The notes under the pieces are model-generated. The model had not been told where the DNA came from and ran no database searches. It saw only the letters and a list, made by a program, of their open reading frames with translations. DNA of 64,000 nucleotides. Source: Pochonia chlamydosporia 170 (lineage: Eukaryota > Ascomycota > Sordariomycetes > Hypocreales > Clavicipitaceae). Shown here in pieces: positions 23,051 to 35,100 of this stretch (position 1 is the first letter of the stretch; each line of letters opens with the position of its first letter). A program made the translations under genes and the position numbers. Location of the stretch: positions 2,170,001 to 2,234,000 of the forward strand of contig NC_035792.1 of the NCBI RefSeq assembly GCF_001653235.2. The letters run 5' to 3'.

Positions 23051-26000
23051 AGTGAAGAAATGACATGAATTGCCCCCCCCCCTTTTTTTTTTTTCGCGTC
23101 ACACTGAGAGAGATAGACTACTTGATTTTTGTTTGTTCTTTATGCCACAACCGGATCAATACCCAAATGAGCAATTACTGAATTCTAAAGTTCTTAATAC
23201 CATTTTTTCCAAAGTGTAGCTGATTATACTACGAACCATCGGGGTTCAGTTTCTGTTGCTTCCCCGACTGTGTTAACTTGGCCATATTCCTGAACTCATT
23301 GCGTATCAAGATTCCTCAGCTCCTTGTTTCTCTCTTCCCTTGTTCCTTACAGACAACTTTGTTTGCAAAGCTGACCAGATTGCATTGTATTATTGGCTTT
23401 TCGCGAAGTGCCGCCATTATAATCCCGGTTTAGAAGTATACAGAAGCAACCCTGGACACTGTTGCGAAAAGCATCGACGTCTATGTAGAATCTCGAGACT
23501 GCTATGCAGCAGCTCAGACAACGTGGCATAGAAGACTCTTGTAGAGTCTGGTGATACATATGGTATTTTACGCCCGGAGTCCGCTGAGACTCGTCAAGAC
23601 GGATGCACCACGATATGCCATATCATGAAGCATAGTGCCGAAGGGGAAAACTTCTCTAGTCAAATAGTGCCAAAGAAAATTGGTGCTTTTACGTATTGTC
23701 TAGCAGTCGAGAGGCAGGTGGTTGGCATCAATCCTTGCCACACATCTGGTATTGTACGGAGTGCTCTGGGCTCAATGCTAAACGCACATGTGCAATGTTC
23801 CATCCAATTGGGACTACGGTCCCATCACCAACTACAGCAGGTGGCTGCCCACTTATAGTCGCTGATGGGTGATTGACCAGAGAGCAGTGCCAATTGCGAA
23901 CGCGTCACGTCACGGCTGGTCACAACGCGTCGCGACCTTGCGCGTTTGGGAGCCAGAGTGCAGAGAGGTGAACACGCACAATCATGCGAGGCTTTCGTTT
24001 TAGGTTCCATCACATGCATGTAGCCTACTCCAGGTGTCCGCCAGCAAACACCAGACAAGCACACGAAGCAAAGAGAAGGAACAGACTGTGCTGAGGCTAC
24101 CTTTAGACGTAGAATGCCTCCTAGGCCATCATGTGCGCAGCCAGCAAAAGACAACAGGCTAAGGAGCATGCTTTACTTCTACAAACACAACAACATGGCC
24201 TCTTGGGATTTTGGGAATTGGCGTTGAAGGAGAAGCCGCAGATGCTCGCCCTGAGACCCTCCAGCTGCCTTCAATGTTCGAGCTGTCTGGTGCTTTCAGA
24301 AGCCCCAGGTGCTACCTATACCCACTAGGTAGATACTCAAGTATCGTGAGCACTTGGCTGCAAAAATTGGCACAATCTCCATGTCTTCATTTACGGCATC
24401 TGTGCAGGCAGGACTTCATGCCAGTCCAGTGATTCTGGCGCCTCCAAAGAACCAGACACATCATTGAACTCGGTACTTAAGTACTTGACCAGGCAGTCCC
24501 GGCACCTGCGCATAACGAGCTCGCGACTCTCAGTCTTGCACCACGGCCACACGCCCACGAACGCTGCAAAAACAAACAAACACGGAAAGAGGTCAACTGG
24601 TCTAGTGCCTCCATGTCGATGTCCTCTTTGTGGCAGAGCGGTAATCCTGGGAGCTGCATATCGAAAATCTAACTTTTGACCACACAGCTACGTGCGATCT
24701 ACACCCGCACTTATGCTAACGTTTTAATATGTTATGTGCATGCAATGGCAGTAACTGTCGCGTGTCCGTATTTGAATTTTTCTCGCAGCTGCAAGTTGGG
24801 TAAATGAGAGTTCTCACAATCAGTCATATTTTCAACAATGAGAAACTAACTACCTAGTACCTACCTACCTACCTACTAGGTAGGTAGGTACCTAGGTAGG
24901 TACTTAAGTAGGCATGCTCAGCACCTGTGCACTTTATCATCCCAGTGCCCACAAGGGGGTTCAAGGACATCACGCACACGCAGCTCTCTGCCCACCGTGG
25001 GATTCGGAGGGAACCAGACCCTATAGCTTTCAATGTTATTCATCTTATAGGTCACATACGGCCGAGTGAAGGAAATCACTGGAAAGGGCATCTCTGCGAC
25101 AGAAGCAGCCAAGATTGCCACTGGTAGTGCTGTTTTCCACTCCTGCACACAACTGGGCATCTTCGACGGGGAGTCACGTATGAGACATCATGTAAAGTAT
25201 AGTTCCACCAGACAGCAAAGAACCTACTTAAGTACCTAGGTAGGTAGGTAAGTAATTGATTACAGTTGATAGCAAAGCCTTCTGTTGGTCTGTGAGGTCT
25301 AGATTCTGCTGCTTCCAGCGCCGGGGTTGGGGCAGGAGTTGACTGTTAGCCGCGCTGATCCTAGCACGGACCAGACAATAATAAGAACAAAAAAAACAAC
25401 AACAACAGCCTGGTGGCTGGTGACACATTAGGCGGCACTTGAAGGACCCAGCCTGCTGCACGTCTGAGATTCACCCTGGAAGAGAGGAAGGGAACAGAGA
25501 GAGTGGCGGGATAGCTTGTGCGGGACCTCCCTGACCGTTTACTCTTCCAAATTGAGTGTAGCGTCTCGTGTGTTGGCTGTTTAGCGCGACATCGCCGCCC
25601 ACGTCTATTCCCTCCCACGACTCCCGAGCTCAACCTCCTTCAAGTGAGCGTTTGCTCTCCATCAGGACCGCACTTCAGGTCTCAACCAGCAAAACACCCC
25701 TCATTAGCCTGCGATATTGCTTACTTTTTGCCACCAGGCCCTCGAATTCACTGGCATCATTGTTCTGCCGAATACACTGATCTATCCTAAGCTGCTACAC
25801 GTATCTCTGACTGGTGGTGGTTGTAACTCGAATCGTAACTATCTTCGCTTCGCGGCTGCCGTCGATATACAGAGTCTCGCGAAAGCACAGAGTCACAAAG
25901 CTGAAATAGAGCATCAGATTGGCGATCAGGGCCACGTGCCCTTCTCAGCAACAGCGACGTTCTGAAGACGATACATTTCGCTGGCGGGTTGGCAGAACCC

Positions 26001-26087
26001 CAATCCGACCTGGCTTCCGTGTCAGCTGGCGACATCCACACGATCCTGTCAACATTATTAGCTTTCATCGCACAGAGAACCGATAAA
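23051..26087. promoter_or_regulatory. 3 kb gap before CDH1, probably including a long 5' leader
   Basis: No gene is supported. The left third carries a C/T homopolymer junction (about 23073-23094). The centre holds palindromic CCTA/TAGG clusters (24851-24911, 25221-25253), one GTCAACTGG word (about 24592-24600), two AACATTGAA-type words and several CCAGAC words. The final 600 bases are free of these words and are probably the CDH1 promoter and leader. Such a long upstream region is plausible for a regulated cell-cycle gene, but this is inference. Confidence 0.5.
24851..24911 (+). repeat. Palindromic CCTA/TAGG cluster
   Basis: CCTA units followed by TAGG units, centred near 24875-24880, so the left half can pair with the right half. 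It includes an exact TACCTAGGTA at 24889-24898 and ends TTAAGTAGG. A second, shorter cluster of the same type lies at 25221-25253. Confidence 0.8.
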
Positions 26088-28060
26088 ATGACGTTGCAAG
26101 CAGAGACGTCCGCCTCTTTGTCTGCGCCCTTGCTTGACTCTCAAAGTGATGAATCAAAACCAGATTTGGTTTCGGCTCCTGACGGCACTGCCACACCGCC
26201 AGCTGTTGAAAGAGGCCGACTAGAATCGAAAATTGGCTATGAGAGCGGCAGTTCTAGACGAATACGTAATAGAACAATCACAAGCGACACATTACGGCCG
26301 ACGGATCTTGACGCTGGTGCTGTCGACAGTGCTTTGCTGCGAGAGCTTCAGCGGCCGCATCGGGAGAGCACACCTAGTGCTAGCCCGCACCGAAAGAGGC
26401 AAAGAATAAACGGAGATCGGTAAATTCATCCATCGCAGCGTGCATCACTCTACACTTTTGCCGTCGGCTGACATCAACCAGATTTATTCCAACTCGCTCG
26501 GGCCAAGACCTGCAGGCTAGCTTCAGCCTATTACATGAAGATGGTTCACCTGCTACCCCCTCTAGGCAGAAGAAGAGAACACCCCATGGGGAACTGCATT
26601 TTCAAAAAAGTATGCAATTTGCTCTTGTGCCATTCGCACGAGCTAGACAAAGCTTCGGACCGTGATGCTAATGATATTTTTTTTTTCTAGCCGAGGAGGC
26701 CAACCGGACATTCTCAACTCTGCTTCGGGCCGAGCTCTTTGAGAATTCTGTGCCGCAACAAAATCAACCGACTCATTCCCCGGAGAATACGACTAGAAAT
26801 CCTTCCGCAGCACAGCCTAACCATGCAACACGAGCGCGCACACCCCCAACCAATCCCACTTCATCTCTCCCTTCATCACTCACTCCCTCAACGCCTCATA
26901 AGAATCTGTTTTCATATGTGTCCCCTCGGCACCAAGGCCATGTAGCGGTTCACCCAACGCCTTCTAAGACGCCTCAAAGTCGCCATGGCCCAAATTTGGA
27001 TACGAGAGCAGAAATATATAGCCTATCACCAGTTCGATTTGGAAGCCAGCAACTTTTACTAAGCCCACGTCGACAACCTCGAGCTGTGAGCAAGGTGCCA
27101 TATAAGGTCCTTGATGCGCCTGAATTGGCCGATGACTTTTATCTGAACTTGGTGGACTGGGGAAGTGCCAACGTCTTGGGAGTGGGCCTTGGGTCTAGTG
27201 TGTATATGTGGAATGCCCAAACAAGCAAGGTCAACAAGTTATGCACTTTAGAGGATGACACTGTGACAAGTGTCTCCTGGATACAGAAAGGTACACATCT
27301 TGCAATTGGGACAGGAAAAGGCCTGGTACAGATCTGGGATGCTGAGAAAACAAGGCGGCTCAGAACAATGACTGGCCACACGGCTCGAGTGGGTTCTTTA
27401 GCTTGGAACACACATATTCTCACATCGGGATCTCGCGACAGATTGATATACCACCGAGATGTCCGAGCGCCCGATCAATGGCTGAGGAAACTGGTTGGTC
27501 ACAAACAGGAGGTTTGCGGGCTGAAATGGAACTGCGAGGATGGTCAACTCGCTAGCGGAGGCAACGACAACAAGCTGATGGTGTGGGATAAGTTATCGGA
27601 GTCGCCGTTATGGAAGTTCTCTGATCACACAGCCGCTGTTAAAGCTATCTCCTGGTCTCCCCATCAACGTGGTCTCCTAGCGTCAGGCGGTGGCACTGCG
27701 GATAGGAGAATCATATTTCACGATACAGTCAAGGGTACCGTCGTCAACGAAATCGACACCGGAAGCCAGGTTTGTAACATCGCTTGGTCGAAAAACTCCA
27801 ACGAGATCGTGTCTACCCATGGATATAGCCAGAATCAAATTGTGGTCTGGAAGTACCCGTCAATGACACAGGTCGCTAGTCTTACCGGACATACATATCG
27901 TGTTTTGTATCTGGCAATGAGCCCAGACGGCCGGGTCGTTGTTACTGGCGCCGGTGATGAGACTTTGAGATTCTGGTCGATTTTCGGTCGTCGCTCCGGA
28001 AGTAGAGAAGATGGAGAAACGGGCGGCGGCAAATTCGCAGACTGGGGCGTCATCAGATAA
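26088..28060 (+). CDS. CDH1: Cdh1/Fizzy-related activator of the anaphase-promoting complex
   Basis: Three exons (26088-26419, 26482-26609, 26691-28060) give 609 residues. The C-box DRFIPTRS spans the first splice junction, so the family-defining motif exists only in the spliced message. A disordered Ser/Pro linker follows, then PYKVLDAPELADDFYLNLVDW and a seven-bladed WD40 propeller (about residues 290-595; for example SGSRDRLIYHRDVR and ASGGNDNKLMVWD). The protein ends in VIR, the C-terminal Ile-Arg tail that docks on APC3. These are the marks of Cdh1/Srw1/Ste9, which activates APC/C from late mitosis through G1; SP/TP sites in the linker suit CDK control. The start is the first ATG of the frame (MTLQAETSAS). 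Introns are 62 and 81 nt; the second has a GCTAATG branch site. Confidence 0.94.
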
Positions 28061-28860
28061 CTTCAGCAGCTTGCGATGAGCCCCATTGTCTGCCAGCCCC
28101 GCTTGCTCTGACGAAGAGAGCTTCTTCGCTAGCTGTTTTCCTTCCGGTTCGTTGCAATCTCGCGCACTCCTGTTTGAATGAGGGATTCCACCAAGTATTT
28201 CCCTTTTGGTTGTTTTGATATGGCGGCAGCGATACTTATACAGGCGTATGGTGCATGCTTTTTTTGTTTCGTTTTAGGAGAACAGCCCTATCGCCAGATG
28301 GCGGATGTTCAAGACAATGGATGTTCTGTTATCTAGCTAGTTGTGGTGAGAGGACATCGCGGAAGCGATTGCCATTGGGCTTCTTAATAATAGAGGCAGC
28401 AAATTGGCTCAACACTGCAGGGCATGGCGTTTACGAAGCAGCGACTGTATAACTTATTTGGCTTTACAACAGCGAGGATCATGAAGCAATGGCGTCTTAT
28501 GTAGGTGACAGGTTATTCAATATACAAGTCACCGGGATCAAATTCTTAGGTGAAGGCAAGGATTACAACTGTGTTGAAGATGCGCAATAACCTAGACGCA
28601 AATCAATATGGCCATTCTTCTACTCCAGGAGCCTTCGTTGCCTCGTGTGTTATGTCCTTTTTTTTTCAGAGTATGGAAGCGGTAGTCAGTCAGTCCTGGT
28701 GCTAAGCGTTGGAGGTCTCAGTGTAGTCGTGAAATCCTGCCAGCAATTCGATTCGGCGATATGACCAAGGCGTGCTTCGGTAACTTGCAGGTAAATTCAG
28801 TTTCGAATGATTCTTCAATTACAAGACCAATTGTTTTTGTTGATGCATGGCAGCTCGTTG
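28061..28860. other. Convergent gap CDH1 / GPC1
   Basis: 800 bases between two converging 3' ends, with a few T-runs. I see no gene and no strong repeat. Confidence 0.55.
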
Positions 28861-30480
28861 TTATTGTGTCTTTCTCTCTCGAGCGATATCTTTTGCCCCA
28901 CCGTCTAGTCCAGTGGTTGTGCCAACACTATCATCAAGCAGTGGTATTTTGTCCAAACTAGTTGTTCGACCAATCCCTGAACCAGGCCTCGGCATGTTAT
29001 TCGGCGATTGTACACCCTGCCCCAGTTCCAAAGGTTGTGTTTGTTGCCCAACTCCCGGAGCCGGAGTAACGTCTGGATGAGGTGTCAACAGCGGCGATTG
29101 CAGCATAAGTTCAGGTGTGCTCTGCCACTTCAACACCTCAGCTTTCATGGCTTCCAATTCCTTCTGGAAGCGCTTCCCAAAGACATCAATATAATATGTT
29201 GATCCATTATAGATACTCCAAGCAAATACAACGAGTAGAAACGTGGAAGATGCGAATCTGCTATTGAACCATAGTGGACATGGTAGCATCGTTAGCACTG
29301 CGTAACTGTATTGTATCAACATGAAAGCGGGCTCTTGGAGAGCTTGGGGAAGAGAGAGGACGAATTTGCCAATCCAAGTTTTGGAATAGGACCGTCGTAG
29401 CCATGTAAAGGATGTAGGTCGACCAGCCGCTATTTTTTCCCTTCGGCGAACGGTAATAAAGAAGTAGTAGCTCAGCTGCCAAAACGCGTAAGGAATTGTG
29501 CTCCATGCAAGCATTGAGACGACATTGGCGTAGGCAGTGGGTGAACCAGGACTTGCGTTCTTAATGGCCCAGATGGCAGGAAATCGTGATTTCTGATCCT
29601 CGGAGGAATGCAAATGAACGAGGCAATGAAGTGTTGCACACGGCATTATATGAATAAAAAGGGATGTGACCTTGTCAAAGCTGTGGAATACGAGAGAATT
29701 ACGCCACATGATGATTGCCACAGCGTTATTACCAAAAGCCAGACAATAAGTTGCCGTGAGCAGCCGCTTAGAGTTGGGAAAAACCCAAATACTGAGAGAA
29801 AGCAGCATGTTGACGAAGTAGCAGAGGTCGGCCAGAAAATAATGGTATCCACGTCGGTGATAGGTGAAAAAGCGGATTGGCATGAAATAAATCAGTTGAG
29901 CTGTGTACCAGAGGTGGAAGTACTGGGGATACCCGCCAATTAGATACCCGCTGATGAAGATATTCATGACACCACATATGAAAGATATTTTTTCACGCAG
30001 AGTGATTGCTTTTGTATCATTCCATTGTCGACCAAGCTTCTCAACGCGTTGTCGCATCCTTTTCCTGTATCGATCGAACTGTTCGTCTGCCGAGGGGACG
30101 CGGCGCCTCCACTCCTCAACCATCCGGTCGCGGGCGAGTTGCGTCCTGGACTTGAATGCATCTCTGGATCGACGAACTTTGCTGGTCTGCGCTGAAATAC
30201 CTTTTTGGAGCTTCTCTAGCTGTTGGGGTAGAGCTAGATTGTCGAGGAGATCGAGCACAGTTAGGCGGTCGAGCGGAGGCAGTGGATCCCAGTCGTCATG
30301 ATGGGAGCTGCTGCCAGAAAACGAGGGGTTTCTGGACAACCGAGGGCTCTTTGGTATAGTCGCATCCAAACTTGGGGAGTCTAGGATAACTGTGTCGGGA
30401 GGAGAGGAGCTGAGGGGCGGCAATACTTCCTCTTGAGTGTCGTCCATATGAGGCTGGCAAGCAACCTGGTCGTCGTCCAT
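28861..30480 (-). CDS. GPC1: Glycerophosphocholine acyltransferase, GPC1 family (DUF2838)
   Basis: Single coding exon of 539 residues. An acidic, Ser/Pro-rich cytosolic head (about 1-100) contains LPPLDRLTVLDLLDNLALP. A basic helical stretch with RRRVPSADEQFDRYRKRMRQRVEKLGRQW leads into some eight hydrophobic segments (about 165-460). They carry GYPQYFHLWY, FFTYHRRGYHYFLAD, HIMPCATLHCLVH and NGSTYYIDVFGKRF, which recall the DUF2838 family. Yeast Gpc1 transfers an acyl group from acyl-CoA to glycerophosphocholine to make lysophosphatidylcholine at the ER, recycling phosphatidylcholine. I set the start at 30480. Upstream frame continues, but a CTAAT branch site and TTGCTTAG acceptor just before this ATG suggest a 5' leader intron, with GTGAGC near 30577 as its likely donor. 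An upstream ATG at 30531 is the alternative. Confidence 0.87.
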   Translation of the reverse strand: MDDDQVACQPHMDDTQEEVLPPLSSSPPDTVILDSPSLDATIPKSPRLSRNPSFSGSSSHHDDWDPLPPLDRLTVLDLLDNLALPQQLEKLQKGISAQTSKVRRSRDAFKSRTQLARDRMVEEWRRRVPSADEQFDRYRKRMRQRVEKLGRQWNDTKAITLREKISFICGVMNIFISGYLIGGYPQYFHLWYTAQLIYFMPIRFFTYHRRGYHYFLADLCYFVNMLLSLSIWVFPNSKRLLTATYCLAFGNNAVAIIMWRNSLVFHSFDKVTSLFIHIMPCATLHCLVHLHSSEDQKSRFPAIWAIKNASPGSPTAYANVVSMLAWSTIPYAFWQLSYYFFITVRRREKIAAGRPTSFTWLRRSYSKTWIGKFVLSLPQALQEPAFMLIQYSYAVLTMLPCPLWFNSRFASSTFLLVVFAWSIYNGSTYYIDVFGKRFQKELEAMKAEVLKWQSTPELMLQSPLLTPHPDVTPAPGVGQQTQPLELGQGVQSPNNMPRPGSGIGRTTSLDKIPLLDDSVGTTTGLDGGAKDIARERKTQ

Positions 30481-32186
30481 TTCCAACAAATCTAAGCAAA
30501 AAACCGGCTGCATTAGTCTATTTCGCGACATGGAGATGTAACAGCAAGCTGGCAAAGAATGGAAGACGTGGAGAAGGGACAGCTCACATTGCCTTCTTCA
30601 CACGGTCTCTCGAAGCTTTGCAAGCAACCGCTTTGAGCAAAGGCTTTTGAGCAGGACTGGCGAATGGGACATTTGGAAAATGAGAGATCAACATACCTGT
30701 AACTACCGAGGCGAAGAGAAAAAACACTGGGTATGGAGCAGCTATATTCAAATTTCATTGAGGAGAGGTGATGATGAGGCATCACCGCATGGTGCGATCG
30801 GTGACAGATGGGACATGCCTTGCACAATCAGGGTAGTTGGCTTGTGACCTTCTGTGCCTGAGCTGGCAGGTGAGTGGGTACATAGGTACTTGACCTTTCC
30901 GGACTGGACCAACAGCTAGACAACATGTGAGCAGTGAAGCAGCGCGCCCAGTCCACGTGCCTCCCAGATGACTCGACTTGCCTAAGGTAAGTACCAATGT
31001 CTTTGACTCCTTTGTACTAAATTAAAAACATTCATAATATCTGACCTCAAAGTAACACCCACAATCAACATATGAAGCACATAACAATGGGGAGACTGCG
31101 ACCAGCAGAGTTTCATAAGTCTGCCCCAAGCTGACAGAGCATGTCTCAGGTTAAGTCCGTTGGTCCTTTCGCACATAACAGACATCCAAGATGGTTGACC
31201 TGATCAATTGAACGGTTGATTGAGCCCAGCCTCCATATTCTCTGGTAAGTTGTACTACTAAAGCGGATTGTTTAGTAAGTACACATGCCTGGGAACAAGC
31301 TGCACAATACGCATGGGAGCTGCTGCAATTTGTACCAAATTGGAGTTGAGTGCGGTTTATATCGTACCAAAGGTAACCTAGCCAGCCTCGAGAGACCCAT
31401 GGGTACACGAATTCTTCCCTTATGTAAAGTACGGCGGGCATATTGTAATTTCATAGGCTTTAAGAAGAAGATGATGAAGAATACAGGGTTCTTTCCATTC
31501 CTATCTACCTAAGGCTGGTAGAAGTCCAACTGACATGTCTCGGTGCTTCAATAGTGGAATCTAGTTGACGCACCATATTCCTCTAGGCTTGAAGCGAGGT
31601 GCAAACTCGAAAGAAACGATGCGTCCAGGGAGTGAATTGACAATCAGAGCAGACTGAATACCCACGAGATGTTGTACATGTTTCGTCTTGCTTCCAAAGT
31701 GTTTGAGAGGTACTCCGTAGTATCTGCGTATTGTATGAAAGCACTATTCTAGCTACACGCTATAACCTCGAGCCATGTCACGCGGAATTTCACGTGACAA
31801 AATGGGTATCCCTGCTCTTGCACCTACAATGCTGGTGAGCTGGTCAGTGTACCTAGTACTTTGTCCGCCAATGCCACATCGGCCCGAAACGATGCACGAC
31901 GCGTCCATCATCTCATGCAGACTCCCCACGCGCATCCTCCAACTGTAGCCTCAGCCCCTCAACCATCGACAATGACAAACTCCTTTATTGACCTTACAGT
32001 TGAGCACACGCGATAACGCCTTCTCAGAAGCCCACTGGGTGCGGGCAGTCATCACAATATCACTGTTACCGTGCATCTGCAACCATTGTCAGCGCGATCT
32101 CACTTATTGTCGGTGTTTGTTTGTTACATCCTCCAAACTCGCCCTGGTCATCCCTGGAACTGATTTCCTGGGTGCTGCACAAAAAA
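30481..32186. promoter_or_regulatory. Divergent intergenic region GPC1 / SMC1
   Basis: About 1.7 kb between two start codons pointing apart, so it carries both promoters. A probable 5' leader intron of GPC1 lies next to 30490-30580. One TACGGAGTA-type word is at 31711-31719. No gene is supported. Confidence 0.5.
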
Positions 32187-35100
32187 ATGGGCAAACTTAT
32201 TCGACTAGAGTTATTTAGTAGGTTTGACATCACGTTTGGGGCTACACTCCTGGATCTCTTATCACTGACACAGAATCATGTCAGACTTCAAGTCCTACAA
32301 AGGGCATCACACGCTTCTCTTTGGAGATTCGTATTTTACCTCAATAATTGGGCCCAATGGATCGGGAAAGTCGAATTCGTGAGTTGACTTCCCTTCAATG
32401 CCAAGGACTTAGATATTGAATATTTTCTAATACGATTTAGTATGGATGCGATATCCTTTGTACTGGGTATCAAGTCCTCACATCTTCGCTCAGCACATTT
32501 GAAGGATCTTGTTTATCGTGGCCGAGTTTTGAAAACCTCCAAAATAAATGATGATGGCTCTGCGGAAACCCAGAGCAATGGCAACACAGCGACCACAGCC
32601 GATGACAAAGCTTCCCGTGGAGATCCTAAAACCGCCTGGGTCATGGCAGTGTATGAAGACGATGCCGGTGACGAGCAGCGATGGAAGCGCTCCATAACCA
32701 GTTCTGGAGCCAGCGAATATCGTATTAATGACAGGGTTGTTACAGCTCAGCAGTACAACGAAGCGTTGGAATATGAAAATATTCTTATGAAGGCCCGCAA
32801 CTTTCTCGTATTTCAAGGCGACGTAGAGGCTATAGCGTCGCAATCCCCGCAAGACCTTACTCGCCTGATCGAACAAATATCCGGTAGCTTGGAGTATAAG
32901 ACTGAGTATGAAAAACTTCAGGCTGACGCCGAGGAAGCTGCTGAGAACCAAAATTTCCAACTGCATCGCCGCCGTGGGATAAATTCTGAAATAAAGCAAT
33001 ATCGGGAGCAAAAGAAGGAAGCCGACAGTTTCCAAAGGAAGACCGAAGAACGGGACGCAGCCATCGTTTCGCAATGCCTCTGGAAACTCTATCATTTTCA
33101 GAAAGCCATGGACGAATCCAGTGCTGCTATTCAGGACCACCAAGAGGATTTGAAGGAGCTGAAGCGTAATGTCGAATCTTTTGAAGCACGATTAGATGAT
33201 GCTAGACGGGATCAGAACACTGTTGGCCGTATGGTGTCTCGTGCGGAGAAGGAGATTAGACTGAAGGAGCGGAGTATCGAAGATAAAGAAAACGCTCTGG
33301 TGCCTTTTGATGAGAAGGTTCATGAATCCTCACAGCAGGTTGAAAAGCTTCTGGCTCAAAGTCAAAAGGTGACGAAAGAGCGAGACGAGCAAGCCTCCAT
33401 TGTTGCAAAGGTCCAGAAAGACATTGAAAGTGTTCATAAGGCACAGACTATGTTTGAAAAGGAGACGAAAGAGCAGATGAGGAAGCAAGGACGAGATATC
33501 AGCGATGCAGATCGGAAAGAATATAACATTTTACGGGCACAGGTCATGTCTCGTTCCGGGGCAAACCAAGCAAAGCTGGAGAACTTGGAACGACAACGCA
33601 AAGCAGATGAGGTTACCGTCAATAATCTTCGAGGCAAACTCGACACAATCACAGCAGCCATAGAAAAGTCCGAGGCAGAGGTACAAAATATTGGTGAGCG
33701 TAGGAGCTCGGCCGAAGCAGCGTCCAAAGAAGTTTCCGACGAGATCGCAAGTAAGAAGAAGGAATTCAATCAACTGCAGTCCGAACGTGTGCGAACCAAC
33801 CAGAAACGGACTGAACTTGAAGAGAAGCTTGAGGATGTAGCTCGTAAGCTACGAGAAGCCGACGATGGACGTCGCCAGAATGACCGTGAGACTCGGACGA
33901 AGGAAATGGTCACCTCCTTGAAGCGCATGTTCCCGGGTGTGCGTGGTCGGATTGGAGACCTATGCACTCCGAAACAGAAGAAATACGACGAGGCTGTGAT
34001 TGTGGCCTTAGGCAAGGACTTCGACTCAGTAGTCGTAGACACTGAGAAGGTTGGTGTGGACTGTGTCCAGTATTTGAAAGAGCAGCGATTTCCACCCATG
34101 ACTTTCATTCCACTGGACAACATCAAGGTCAACGCCGTGAACACAGCTATTAAAGGCTTCTCTGGCGCGAGGCTAACCATCGATACCATCAATTTCGATA
34201 CATCCGTTGAGAGAGCGGTGGCTTACGCCTGTGGAAGCTCTGTGGTTTGTGATTCCTTGACGATTGCCAAACATATATGCTACGACAAAAAGATTCCTGT
34301 AAAAGCTGTCACCCTCGAGGGCTACATTATCCATAAAGCAGGTCTTATGACTGGTGGACGTGGCCCAGAACCCAAGGGAGGCAAGCGTAAATTCGAAGAA
34401 GTTGATGTGCAGAATCTTCAGCGAATGGCAACAAAACTGAGGGATGAATTGGACAGACTGCCCAAGTCTGATCGTCGTGGTGCGCAAGAAGAATCTTTAC
34501 AAATCGACCTGGCCGGCCTGGAACGACGTTTTAGTGCCATCAAAGACGAATCGGCTGCGTTTAGTAAGAATTGGACGAGTAAAAAGCGGGAGCTTGACAG
34601 TTACAAGAGGGAGTTGAGGGATCTTCAACCAAAATACAAAGAACAGGCGTCGCAGTTGGAGAGCGGCAATGCCACTGTCAACGAATTCAGGACTGCGATT
34701 GCCCGTGTGGAGGATGAAGTTTTCGCCGATTTCTGCAGGAAGCTTGGATATAGCGATATTAGGGCATACGATGCCTCCCAGGGCAAATTGGAGCAAGAGG
34801 TGTCTGAAAAGAGGAATCAATTTGACGTGCAGAAGCAACGATTGGAGAATCGGGTCAAATGGGAGCTGACAAGGCATGGTGATACGGAAACGCGTATTCG
34901 ACGTATGCAAGATCACATTCGGCGCCTGAAGCAAGATATCAAATCTTATTCAAACGAGAAAGCTGAAATCGAAAAAGCTATTCGTCAAGACCAAGACGAA
35001 CTAGACGCATTGCGGGACACATTGGAGGAGCAAAAGGCTGAGCTGGCAGATAAAAACCAAAGAGTGAGCGAAGCAAGAACTGAATTGCAAAAGAGGAGCA

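Noticed and set aside
24631..24680. tRNA-like A box (TGGCAGAGCGG)
   Set aside because: The A-box consensus is met, but there is no B box with GGTTC at a suitable distance and no acceptor stem that pairs.
28528..28560. Short resemblance to the 18S rRNA word around AAATTCTTAGGTGAAGG
   Set aside because: Only a few bases match and no neighbouring rRNA sequence is present.
32490..33143. 217-codon reverse frame inside SMC1
   Set aside because: It is a shadow of the SMC1 coding exon.
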